From Symsagittifera roscoffensis (taxonomy: Eukaryota; Xenacoelomorpha; Acoela; Convolutidae), in contig NC_087067.1 in NCBI RefSeq assembly GCF_963678635.1, positions 35,045,966 through 35,109,965 on the forward strand: a stretch of 64,000 nt of DNA. The letters run 5' to 3'. The notes under the pieces were generated by a model that did not search any database, was not told the DNA's origin, and saw only the letters and a list, made by a program, of their open reading frames with translations. A program made the position numbers and the translations under genes. Positions within the stretch are counted from its first letter, which is position 1. Each line of letters begins with the position of its first letter. Shown here one piece after another: positions 13,567 through 23,469 of this stretch.

Positions 13567-14412
13567 AAACCACTACTCAAAGAAATTGCTTCAGATTATG
13601 ACAGGGAAGATAAGGTGCTATGGGACTTGATCGAGACGGTAAAGACGAATCGACCAATGGGCATACACGGAGCATACATGAAAATCTATGCCAAAGATCT
13701 ACACGTGAAGGACGATCTACTTTTCCTTGATAATAAATTAGTTGTCCCAGCTATTATCAGGGTAACTTTCAATTCGATGCTCCATGAGACTCATCCAGGA
13801 CAGTTTGGGATGAAATCTCTTGCCAAATACTTGTGGTGGCCGCACACTTATCGGGAAGTTTACCATCACGGGAGAACATGTAGCCAATGTTTAAAAGCTG
13901 GTAAGAACATTAAAGCTTTACTAGGCACCCATAATATTTCGAAACTCCCGACGTTGACATTCGCGAACGAAGAAATTAATCTGGACTTTGCGGGACCGTT
14001 GGACGCGTTCTGGGTTAACAATAAATACATCCTTCTTTGCATTGACAGATATACAAAGTTCCCTTCGGCCAAGATTGTTAACAACACTTCTACGAGAAAT
14101 GTAATTTCATTTTTAAACGATTACTGTCATCTACAAGGATTCCCAAGAAAAATTAGAGTCGACCATGGGTCATGCTTCTTATGACATGATTTCAAAAACT
14201 TCTGCGAAAAATTTAACATGGAAATTATTTACTGCACAGTCGGCGACCACAGATCCAATGGGCTGGTGGAAATATTAGCTTACACAATTAAATCGAAACT
14301 ACTGGCAATGTCTTTCGAATTACCCAAGCCGTCACTAAATGAGTTGATCGAAAAAAATTATTTGGAATTTGAGAATCTCAAATCAATCCGCGATTGGCTG
14401 TACTCCTTTTGA
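13567..14412 (+). pseudogene. pol: integrase
   Basis: Integrase inserts element DNA into the chromosome. The frame opens after TGA 13564. An HHCC-type zinc finger is visible (LHETHPGQFGMKSL, then CSQC at about 13880-13892). The catalytic triad is complete: Asp in INLDFAGP (13984), Asp in RVDHGSCF (14161) and Glu in GDHRSNGLVE (14269), with exactly 35 residues between the last two (DD35E). An in-frame TGA at 14182 interrupts the domain between second Asp and Glu. Frame changes again near 14390. Confidence 0.92.
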
Positions 14413-15773
14413 AAAACATTTTAATAGAATAGCGAACACTAGGTGGAAAACCCTTATGTCCGATATTGACCATTTAGATAAAGGGAAAGCTATCATGTCC
14501 AAAGATCGGGCCACTAACTGGGAACTCCACGACGGGGCAGAAGATGGATATCTGGACGAGGAAAAAGACAGCACGTCAGACCCAGACTATCTAGGACAGC
14601 CACTCTAAATACAAACCCGGATGACATTAAACAAGCTTCAGAACCCCTTGCAAAAAGAAAAGCAGTCATCGGAGGTAACTTATATAGAAAGGTGTCTAAC
14701 AGGAAAAATAGGGATCCATATTTTATCTGGTTAAGAAAGATATTATCGATTCTTCAGAACACACCATTACCCTTGACAACGGTCACGTTTTAAGAAAATC
14801 GTATCTAGCTATAAAAGGAAAAATACTCCCTTGGCCCAAAAAAAACAACAGTGAATCAGACACCCACAGGGCGTAAACCTCATACCCATTCGAGTTTAGC
14901 TGGAAAAAGGAAACTCTCACCACCAAAAAAAGCTGTATCGACACCCTCTGGGCAGTCGGGTCAAGGCACCTCAAGAGCGTCCAAGACCAGAGCAGGGATT
15001 AGTGCACCGACTGTGAGCGTGGCCACTCAAGACTCTTCAAGAGTCTCTTCAGGTTCCTCTTCTTCTTTAAACCTATATTCGTGGGACGGGATAATCGATG
15101 ATTACTTCGACGATGTGACCAATAACAATATACCTCAGAGCCATCATTCCGAAGCTAACCAGGGCTTAAGTGTTACAGGTACCGTCGAATCCCCACACCC
15201 GAGCTCAGAAAGGCCAGCGAACACCAACCTCCGGGAGATCGTTATCATCCCCGACTCGACCGCAACAGAAGGGTCGCAAGATAACCCAATACTAGTAGAC
15301 AGTACTCCGAAGCCTACGGTCAGCCCGACGATAAAGCCTGGACATTCTAGACCACGCAGAAATGTGGGCCCCCACAGTTTTACGGAAATCGCCGCTTTAT
15401 AGACGTGGTTCTAGAAAAAGATGACACTGGGGTGTCACCTTCAGTATTCTCCTCTCCACCCGACATTCCCAGGGCTACTTTTACGGTCACATCACCGTCC
15501 GATTTATTGACACCACTAGCGGAGGCCCCTCCCCGACAAATTCTCGTTGCGGAAACGACGTTATCCTGGTCATCAAAGAACTCTCTCCCGACGGTCAGTC
15601 CAGTAACTTCTCCTACGAAGACTCATTTCCACGAAAATTCCTCGGGCTCAAACTCAGCCTACCAGATCAGGAAGGACTCCCCGCACGAGGTAGACAACTG
15701 CAGCGAAATCTCCTTGACTATAGATTCGGAAATGAGGGATAAACTGGATGATTTTGACAACCATTTTAATTAA
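14369..15773 (+). pseudogene. pol C-terminal tail
   Basis: Three successive open stretches (14369-14608, 14851-15402, 15405-15773) in different frames. The first continues the integrase C-terminal region (GCTPFEKHFNR, WELHDGAEDGYLDEE). The second and third are Ser/Thr/Pro-rich and probably disordered. They are joined by a frameshift near 15370: RPRRNVG in the second frame continues as GPPQFYGNRRF in the third. No envelope-like signal peptide or membrane helices are seen. Confidence 0.75.
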
Positions 15774-16035
15774 CTCACATACCAAATAAACTGAACAAAA
15801 TACAAAATTGACCCATATCTTACCGTCTGAATTTCAATTTTACCTGTAGATACAATTGTACATGTTAATGTACATGTCGTGGATTAGTTTTAATTTAGTT
15901 AGTTACTGTACTTTGTAAATTTGTAATTCTGTATAGTCACCCTGTATCTTGTACATTCTCTCTCAATTGTGGATTCTATTTTGCTTCTGTATATTTACCT
16001 TCATGGTGCAGTTTGTAAAATTTTGTTCATTCTCG

Positions 16036-16106
16036 AAGGGGGAAAAAGGGTGTATATAGAGTTATGTAGTTAGTTTGCAGTTTTATTTTTTTTTCCCGGA
16101 TGGAAA
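16036..16106 (+). other. Polypurine tract region before the 3' LTR
   Basis: GAAGGGGGAAAAAGGG (16036-16050) is an obvious polypurine tract but lies ~56 bp before the LTR start shared by both copies. A shorter purine-rich GGATGGAAA directly precedes TGTTG at 16107. Either could prime plus-strand synthesis. If the longer tract is used, the 3' LTR would begin TGTATATAG at 16051 and the 5' LTR would be truncated. Confidence 0.6.
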
Positions 16107-16316
16107 TGTTGTGATTTGTTTTAGTGTCTTAAATGACCTTCGGTATTTAATTAATACTTGTTAACCAATTTAGTTACGACCATTGGTCGATATGAGATAT
16201 TGATCAGTTGTCCTTTGAACGTTCCTAATTCACATACTTCTTTTTAATAGTTTTAGTCCTTTTAAGTTTATGTACAGTAATTGTACATAGGTATATAGAA
16301 TTAGAATAGTTTATTA
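16107..16316 (+). repeat. 3' LTR
   Basis: Begins TGTTGTGATTTG and ends TTTATTA; matches 9796-10005 with about eleven differences by eye. The TGTACA inverted repeat is at 16270-16286. Confidence 0.92.
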
Positions 16317-17160
16317 CTCAGGAAGAAATCCCGGATCCGGGACATGATACAATACTACTTGGGTTGATGGAGGAATCCAGACGGTTACGCACAAACCAAG
16401 GAGAAAAACGCAAATCTACTAAAAAATGAGAATTGTCCAGTTTATCATTATGTTTTCTTCGGTATGTTTAGGCTGCGGACTGGATTTACTCGTGAACAAA
16501 CATATTCATGAGAAGGAAGCTCGAAAAGAGTTATCGCCCATGAAAACCTTTCATTGTGGCTTTTGATTCTACACAGAATCAAAATCGGATCGGATTTATG
16601 GTTTTCTTGCGGGGAACGGAGCGAGGTGTTTTCAATACCTCAAAATATTGAGCCCAAATGCGGAGATTAACATGTTTGAGCATTCAGAATGGATATCTTC
16701 TGGTCTGTGAGAGCGCTGTAATGCTGACGAGAACGATGACGTATACTTCCCTGTTTCCCTTACCCGCTGAAACTTATGGTGATATCTTTTTTATGACTTC
16801 TAGTTTTAGTCGAGAAACTTCATAAAAGTGTCTTTGTTCATCTTTTTATCCTCAAAAAACTAATAAAATATGCATCTACAAAAGCTCAAAGTTATTTCAC
16901 ATGCATAATTTATCTACAAAAGCTCAAAGTTATTTCACATGCATAATTTTGCCGGTGCCTCAGAATATATTGTAACACAACCCCTTAACTCAATAGACTT
17001 AAGAATTACTCTTTCCTATAGGAAGTAGAATGTCATAATTTGATTAAGAGGCACCAATTTTTTGAAACCAGCCTCTGTTAAAAGTTCTGAATCCACAACT
17101 AGAAAAACCACACTTAATACGAGATCCGCGAGAACTTCACAAGCGTGTATTAAACTTGAT
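16317..17160. other. Spacer right of the LTR element
   Basis: No gene recognised. Contains the 38-bp tandem duplication at 16874-16949; otherwise ordinary AT-rich sequence. Confidence 0.5.
16874..16949. repeat. 38-bp tandem duplication
   Basis: Two exact head-to-tail copies of a 38-bp unit starting ATCTACAAAAGCTC and ending ATGCATAATTT (16874-16911 and 16912-16949). Confidence 0.95.
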
Positions 17161-17164
17161 GAAT

Positions 17165-17906
17165 TTTTTAAAGGGGCATCAAAATTGGTAGACAGAGATA
17201 GAGAGAGCGAGAAGCTATATTGACGGTGGCGCCGTGATTAGCCGGTGGCTGTTGGCGGCCTGGCTGACTGTGGCTGCTGCTGCTGCTGGCTCTTCTGGAC
17301 TGGCATAGTAAGTCGCATGGCATGGTGGTGATATTTGTTTGTTGTTGTTTGGTTTGTTCATAAGTGGCGGCGGTATAGCTGATTGGTGGCGGCGGCGACA
17401 GTCTGTTGGTATAAGCAATGAGCTAAGTCCTGCCTTCGCAGTCGCGCTTCAATCAACCGACGGCGCCAGAAAAGTGGCCGAGTTACGACTAGTTACGCTA
17501 AACTAGATCTAGCTAAACTACAGCAGTGCTGCTTCGATCATTCTGTGCTGTTGTTTTAATGCTTCTGAGATTGACTCGGGGCTGAAAATGAAGAAAACAA
17601 TTGTTATCACAACAAAGTGCAATTGAAGTCTCTCGCGTTAGCTAAGTAGATTAGTGTTGATATTGAGAGTGTTTCTGTGAGTTTTAGAAGTTAATTAACG
17701 TCAATTAATCCTCTTGCCAGGTGTACTTGAGAAGGCTCTCGCTGGCGGCCATGCAAGCACAACAACAACAAACGAACAAAGTAGACGGCCATTGAAGCGA
17801 CTCAACAAAATCACCACCATAAAACACACCACAACACAATTACAGTCACAATCACAATAACCACTCGACAGGCTCAGCTAATCAGTTGAAAAAGTATTCA
17901 AATCAG
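17165..17906 (+). promoter_or_regulatory. GC-richer segment, candidate promoter / 5' noncoding exon of the T-box gene
   Basis: Stands out from AT-rich flanks by GGTGGCGGC- and GCTGCTGCT-type words (17220-17420) and CAACAACAACAAAC / CACAATCACAATAACC runs (17755-17870), as in many animal 5' UTRs. It contains only very short upstream ATG frames (for example at 17750). A good donor-like sequence, AGAGTGAGTTTTT, lies at 17904-17916. The first recognisable coding exon on this strand is ~2.9 kb downstream. Transcript data would be needed; this is inference from composition and position. Confidence 0.3.
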
Positions 17907-18161
17907 AGTGAGTTTTTAATGCCTATCTGTTTGTACACAGCAGATGGTGCTTATGCCACTGAATAGTTCTCATCTTGTTTGGCAGAACATTTAATCCAAA
18001 CTAATGGCCAATTATCGTCCCCCACCGCAGATCGTCTATTTGTCGTTCTCAACTATGAGCGAGATTTGTGATTTGACTCGCTCCAACAATCTCCAAAAGA
18101 GATGACAATTAAGAGTCATTAAAAAAGAAAAGGTTTCTCTTCTCGAGGTCTACTGAAGCTC

Positions 18162-18401
18162 TCAACCAATCGAAACCATTGACTTATGTACCCATTCTGC
18201 ACCAATCAAAACTTTTCGCGCCAATGCAGACTCACAGGCCGGGCATTCGAAAAACTCAAAATCTTGTAAACACGCTTGTTGATAGTTTTTGACTCCAAGA
18301 AAGCTAGTTTTGATCTTTGCTGAAACTGCAAGAAGATCCTGTACTACTGGCTTTACATTTGAAATCAGCTGCGAAAACAGCTGGGACAACGCTTCGACCA
18401 A
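18162..18401 (-). CDS. Short open stretch with a CPAC motif, unassigned
   Basis: About 80 codons open on the minus strand with complex, non-repetitive composition, including DFEFFECPACESALARK and AEWVHKSMVSIG. The CX2C pair in an acidic/aromatic context looks like part of a zinc-binding protein. It has no plausible ATG; the open stretch begins after a stop and could be an isolated exon or a remnant of a transposable element. I do not recognise a family. Confidence 0.2.
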   Translation of the reverse strand: MVEALSQLFSQLISNVKPVVQDLLAVSAKIKTSFLGVKNYQQACLQDFEFFECPACESALARKVLIGAEWVHKSMVSIG

Positions 18402-20228
18402 CGCAGGTCACATTTTGTGCAGCGCCAAGCTCCTCGTCAAATAGAATGTTTATAATTATGTCAAAGGCGCGCTAAGAACGATTATATTGTAAAGCATTTT
18501 TATTAAACGAGTCTGTAGAAATTGAATATATTTTCTATATTTCGAAAGAATGAACTGAACTTAGATGAAAGAAAAGCATCACTCGAACCAATAATGAGAC
18601 AGGTGATCCCTAATTGATACCACCACCGGTTCTGTTTCTGTCTAGGTCACATAAGTTGCAGATCACCGCTTGGTTGTGAAGATTGATAGTTTTCATTGGA
18701 CGGATCTCTTAAACTATACCCCCTTTGCACACGGCAGGTATTTGTTAATAGGTGCAAAAATCTCATTTGTTTAACCGTTGAATTAGTTCTTTGCTGGGAT
18801 TGCAATTTGTTACTTGGTACCATGGTTGGGGGGGGGGGGGTTAAAAAACTCTTTTTCCTTTTCCTAGATTGAAATTATAAATCGAAGCTTTGCTGCTCAT
18901 TTTGAGCTAATTCAACAAAATTCAAGTTTTCAGAAGTTTTGATTTTTTTTTAGTTTTCCCGTTTGCAAATTTTTTTTCCTACAAGCTGCTTGTGAAGATT
19001 GTTTGCTTTTCCTGGAGAGAATTTGAGATTAAGTAGCGTTAAGACACATGTTTGCTTAGGTGAGTTTCAGCCATTTTTAGCTTTGGCAGAGTAGCTGGAA
19101 TCGTTTTAGTAATGTTCAGATGCAAAGATTAACTTTTTTCGGAAAATGACACTTTATTAGCCATTATGGACTAGAGGTACCGAGGGGTAATGTGAAACAG
19201 ATGACAAGAAAGTACAACTGCAACTAAGATCTAAACCATCAGTTAGTTAGCCAAGTTTCCTTCTTATGTCGTATGAGGTTTTTCTCTAGTCTGAGTTACT
19301 TGAATTAGTTCACATCGAGCCGCAGGTTACGATTAGCAAGGCTGCTATAGGGTTTGACGCTTCAAATTACTTTAAAAACTTCCACAAAAGAGCTCTTTAA
19401 TATCAACTTTTTTTCTATTTTGGTATCTGGCATAATAAGTTTTTAAAAAATTGGAATGGCAGAAGATTAGTAGGAAACAGTTGCGCTCAGTGGCATACGG
19501 GAGGAAAATTTATGAAAAGATTTGGGGTGTTTCTTCCGAAATGTACATTTTCGAGCTCTCGTGCAGCAGTTTAACGACCATATTTTGTCTAAAAGTTTTG
19601 CGCTGCAGGCGAGCTTTTAAATAAAAATGCCAAAAAGCTGTTTTTGGGTTTTTACAGTTTCTTTTTTCGAAAGATCATCGCGATTTGAGAACTATCAGCA
19701 TCCTTAGAAACATGAACAATCCGGATTTTCTGGAAGCGAAGATTCAAAATTAATGTGGACTCTAAAATAAAAATAGCAGATATGTACCACAGCGTGACAG
19801 ATGGTTAAGTTGATAGTGCTTAACGATAAAAAGCATCATCTAATTCTTGTTTGTCTTCATACCTCTAAATTGGTATTGTGATTGGCTTGCTACATTCAAC
19901 TGTTTTCGAATCAAAATTCAATTTGACAAACTGCTGTAAGTGAAGATTTCAAAGAGCAGACGAGTTTTTAAACTGCATTGAAAAGTTACATCGTGCATAA
20001 TAAAAGTCAATTAATTCAATTGCCATTAATTAGCTTTCAGTTTTAAAAAACTGGCTTTCTGAGATGTTTCCATCAATCAGTTTCGGTGAGTTTAGGTTTA
20101 AACTAGTTTTGTCCAGGACAATAATATATATATTCTAAAGTAAAACTTAGTTGACTTAATTTTAATTCATTAAAAATCAGTTAGAAATTCAGATAAAAAA
20201 ATTGAAAGTAGAAACAAGACTGCTCGTA
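18402..20228. other. AT-rich noncoding stretch, probably intron or upstream region of the T-box gene
   Basis: No sustained open frame and no RNA gene seen. It holds a 13-base G homopolymer (18828-18840). Confidence 0.5.
18828..18840 (+). repeat. G13 homopolymer
   Basis: Thirteen consecutive G on the plus strand, unusual in this AT-rich setting; it may be length-variable or assembly-sensitive. Confidence 0.95.
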
Positions 20229-20680
20229 TCAGGGCGAAGCCCTGAAAGTTCCGACTGCCTTTTAACGTTTATGAAGCAGTAATAACATAAACAACATAAA
20301 AGAATTAAATGAAACAAAAAAAATGAAAAATTTTTTTTCTAAAATTTGAAAATTTTTCTATGAAAATCATCCCCCCACACGCCTAAGACGGATTAACTCT
20401 CCGCTTACGCGTTAATAGCGCGAATTATATCGCATTTTAATTGTCCCAAATTGGTCAAAATGGCCAAAATGGCAATCTTTAAACCCTCATAACTTTACGA
20501 AAAATGATCACAGGTGAAATATCTTTTCAAATTTAAGCTCAGGACAACAGTAGCTTTCGAATGATATAAAAAAATTTCCGTCAAAAATGGCTAGTTAAAA
20601 AGTCGAAATTTGTCTGAAGAAAAAAAACCCACCCCGAGCACAAATATTCCGTTACTTTCGTATCGAAAGTCGGAACAACA
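20229..20680. mobile_element. Candidate small nonautonomous (foldback-type) insertion
   Basis: Starts with a perfect 7-bp-stem hairpin TCAGGGCGAAGCCCTGA (20229-20245) followed by GTTCCGACT (20249-20257). It ends with ACTTTCGTATCGAAAGT (another 7-bp-stem hairpin, ~20654-20670) and AGTCGGAAC, the reverse complement of GTTCCGACT. Inverted ends with terminal hairpins around ~430 bp of noncoding sequence fit a miniature foldback element. It ends only ~25 bp before the presumed start of T-box coding sequence. No target duplication was identified. Confidence 0.4.
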
Positions 20681-20793
20681 AGGTGATACAAGGTGAAAAG
20701 TAAGCAAATGTTAATCTAGGAAGAGGAGGTTCCGCCAGTCACCATCACCATCCACAGACGCATGCACATCAACTGACCAGCCAAGGCCAAAAC

Positions 20794-21510
20794 ATGCCCA
20801 CAAACCCCGCCTGGACAATGACCCACCCGTTCCAGTTCCAAATGCCCTTTTCCCACCCACACCACTCCCAGCAGATGGTTGCGATGAGCAGGCACTCAAT
20901 GCCATGCATTCCTTCCACCATCACTCTCAATGGCCAGCAACCTCAGCAGGATTCCAACATCTCCCCTCATGCCTACTCTTTTCCCCACCCCTACATGTTT
21001 TCCAGTGGGGGTTCATGTGTTACCGGCTTCAACCCTGTCTCCGTTGCCAACATGCCAAGTGCGGTTGGGGTTCCCAATGTGAACGTGTCTTGCTTTGCAG
21101 TGCAACAAGCACTTCACTCTCTACCTCCTCTCCCCCCAAACAAACCCCACCCGAAGATCAAAGTCACTCTTGAGAATGCCGCTCTGTGGCGCATGTTCAA
21201 CAAGATCGGAACTGAGATGATCATCACCAAGAGTGGCCGGAGGATGTTTCCAGTCGTGAAACTGCGGCTGAGTGGTCTGGATCCGGACAGGGAGTACTCG
21301 GTGATGCTGGACATGATGCCTGTAGACACAAGTAGACATAAGTTCCACCATTCCAAGTGGGTCATCAGTGGCAAGGCCGAACCGAGGATGCCAGGCAGAC
21401 TCTATTTCCACCCGGACTCCCCCTCATCAGGCAGAACATGGCTGGCGACACAGTGCATATCATTCCACAGAATTAAACTCACAAACAACAACCTCGACCG
21501 AAACGGACAT
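20794..21510 (+). CDS. T-box gene coding exon 1
   Basis: 239 codons ending at GGACAT|GTAAGC, an excellent donor. It carries the N-terminal His/Pro-rich region and the first ~115 residues of the T-box, to [11 protein letters not shown]. The same frame is open for ~29 codons upstream (His/Gln-rich), so this ATG may not be the true start. Confidence 0.92.
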
Positions 21511-23469
21511 GTAAGCAAACTTCACAGTTACTCCTTAAACAGCAATTCCTATAAAAAATTGAAGTGTTTCACAAGTATTTAGCCTTTTTATAAGAAACAT
21601 AAACTAAAGAGGGCGTTAAAATGTTCGTCAACGTTTCGTTTTTTTTTTTTCGGTTTCAATCGAAATTTGTTTTTTTTTTTCAGCTTTGTGACTTCCTTGG
21701 CTTCGAATTTTTCCTTGCTTCTGTTTTAGATCATTCTAAACAGCATGCACAAGTACGTGCCCCGGCTGATAATCCTTGAACACTTCAACCATCATGCCAC
21801 AGCAATAGGAGGGCGAGGGATAGGGGGAGGAGGTGGTTTGGGTTCCAGTGGATCCATGTTCGATGCCAGCAGCTTCTACACCTACTCATTCCCTGAGACA
21901 GCGTTCATTGCAGTGACTGCCTACCAAAATGACTCGGTCAGTATCATTACGCAACTAGACTATCAACACAATCAGGGGATGGTACAATAGAAAATAGTAG
22001 CTACGGCTATATAAACATGCAAGGCCTGGTATGGATCCAAGTATGATGAACCCTTTACCCAATTTTTGTTTATGGCCATATGCTTGCTTACATTTTTGCT
22101 TAAACCTTATCCGCACTAAGAAAATGAGCATTAACTCTCAACCTTTTACAAAAATTGTGATAAAATTTTGTTGCAGATTACCCAACTGAAGATAGACTAC
22201 AACCCATTTGCCAAGGGATTCAGAGAGACCGCTGCGTCGACTACAGTCAATTCTTCGGCTCAACTACCATTGCCCAATCAGATTGGTCCTGATATCAAAA
22301 CCAGAAGGAGGTAAGGTGCGAAGAGGAGGAAAGACTTAAGATGTTCCAAACAGTAAACTTGCCTAAAAATTCAATAGAAAATCGGATGATTTGATTTTCC
22401 AAGCACTCGACGTAACACAATTTCGCAATAACGTCAAGTTACAAAAAAAGCTTGTTTTGGTATGGAAAAAATCCGCTGTCTAAAAAACGCTCATTCGAAT
22501 ATACAGCTTGACCATGAAATATAAATTGAGGGAATGTAAATTTTCTTCATTTTTTGCCTTGTTCGCAAAACACTTTTTTAACTCTTTTTTCAATCAACTT
22601 GCTCACCTTTAAATCTTTTGAAACAGTAAACAAAAATCGAGACTTGCATAGCAACCAGCTTGCTTGACAACCGGTTACTGTTGTGTTACAGGAAATTTGA
22701 CTATGAAGGAAGCTTCAGTTCAGATTCAGATTCCGATGGGTCCTCTCCTGAATCACCCTCTGAGACCAAGAGAAGAACAACTACATCAGATGATCAGACC
22801 TCAACTGCTTCGGTGAGAGACGACAGCTGTACCGCAGTGGCAGGAGACGGAAGGAAGCGTCGCAAGTCGGAACTTACTGCGAACCCAAATGCAACTCACG
22901 GAACTGCGAACAGAAACTTTGACAAAGAGTATCTTGCATGTGAACGAAAAACAATTAAGCAAGATGATAGCAAAGCTTCAAAAGGTGACGGAGATAGCGA
23001 TTTTAAAAAAGAGAAGGCAGAAATTTGGTCCCCTACAAAGCAAGGAAATGCAGGAATAAATCGAAATCTTTCTAAAACAACGAATGTGACCATTGAAAAT
23101 AAAACTGCTATTGAAGTTATCTGCCCCGCATCTGAAAAACCAAAGAGTTTCTGTCCAATGAAAGAAGAAACCATTGAAAAAGCTGACAAAGGGTGTTGCG
23201 ATGGTGAAAAACTTGAAGTGACGATAAACAAAAATGAAAAGAAAGAGTCGCCAATTGCATCAGTTGACCCCTACTTTTGCCCCATCAGTCCTGATTTCAG
23301 GGTCATGTTCCAACTGCCAGAGAACTCGCCCATCTCACCATACCCAAAACTACACCTACACTCCAACCTTCCAGCAAACCCCAGCCAGCAGTTACTCAGA
23401 ATCAACCCTTATTCTTGGGGACTGCCCAACACAAATACACGGAAGGAGTCCTTTTTCCATTTCCAATGA
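20794..23469 (+). CDS. T-box transcription factor gene (4 coding exons)
   Basis: Spliced CDS: 20794-21510, 21730-21936, 22177-22310, 22692-23469, about 611 residues. All introns are GT-AG (phases 0, 0 and 2). The N-terminus is His/Pro/Gln-rich. The T-box runs from about residue 126 through exon 3: [23 protein letters not shown], split here as LWRMFNKIG / [14 protein letters not shown], then [38 protein letters not shown] and [18 protein letters not shown]-box proteins bind the T-site in the nucleus and control developmental fate. EPRMPGRLY, the SFPET context and KGFRE resemble Tbx6-type proteins more than Brachyury; subfamily is uncertain. Exon 2 carries a Gly-rich insertion inside the T-box. 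Exon 4 is acidic/Lys-rich and low in conserved motifs. Coding may extend upstream in frame to 20706 if a splice acceptor at CTAG (~20719) is used. Confidence 0.93.
21730..21936 (+). CDS. T-box gene coding exon 2
   Basis: 69 codons between acceptor CTGTTTTAG and donor TCG|GTCAGT. It encodes [19 protein letters not shown], a variable Gly/Ser-rich loop ([12 protein letters not shown]) and [18 protein letters not shown]. Confidence 0.92.
22177..22310 (+). CDS. T-box gene coding exon 3
   Basis: Follows acceptor TTTGTTGCAG and ends before GTAAGG. It encodes [17 protein letters not shown], the C-terminal helix of the T-box that contacts the minor groove, then a Ser/Thr stretch and KTRRR across the junction. 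Confidence 0.92.
22692..23469 (+). CDS. T-box gene coding exon 4 (terminal)
   Basis: Follows acceptor TGTGTTACAG; completes an Arg codon split 2+1 and gives [19 protein letters not shown]. The rest is Lys/Glu/Ser-rich with a basic GRKRRKSE stretch that could be a nuclear localisation signal, and a Pro/aromatic C-terminus ending FFHFQ. It looks mostly disordered; no known repressor motif was recognised. Confidence 0.88.

Larger units (their letters stand above)
9796..16316 (+). mobile_element. Ty3/Gypsy LTR retrotransposon, complete but inactivated
   Basis: A 6.5-kb element bounded by two ~210-bp direct LTRs. In order it carries a primer-binding site, gag with a CCHC knuckle, aspartic protease, reverse transcriptase, RNase H and integrase, then a long Ser/Thr/Pro-rich tail. 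The order PR-RT-RH-IN is that of Ty3/Gypsy. The reading frame is broken by several stops and frameshifts, so it is not autonomous now. The LTRs differ at about eleven of ~210 positions (hand count), so the insertion is fairly old. Flanks TTCAG (9791-9795) and CTCAG (16317-16321) fit a 5-bp target-site duplication with one change. The segment 15774-16106 is noncoding. Confidence 0.95.

Noticed and set aside
14851-15773. Envelope gene of the LTR element
   Set aside because: The Ser/Pro-rich tail has no signal peptide, no cysteine pattern and no membrane helix; it reads as a pol C-terminal extension.
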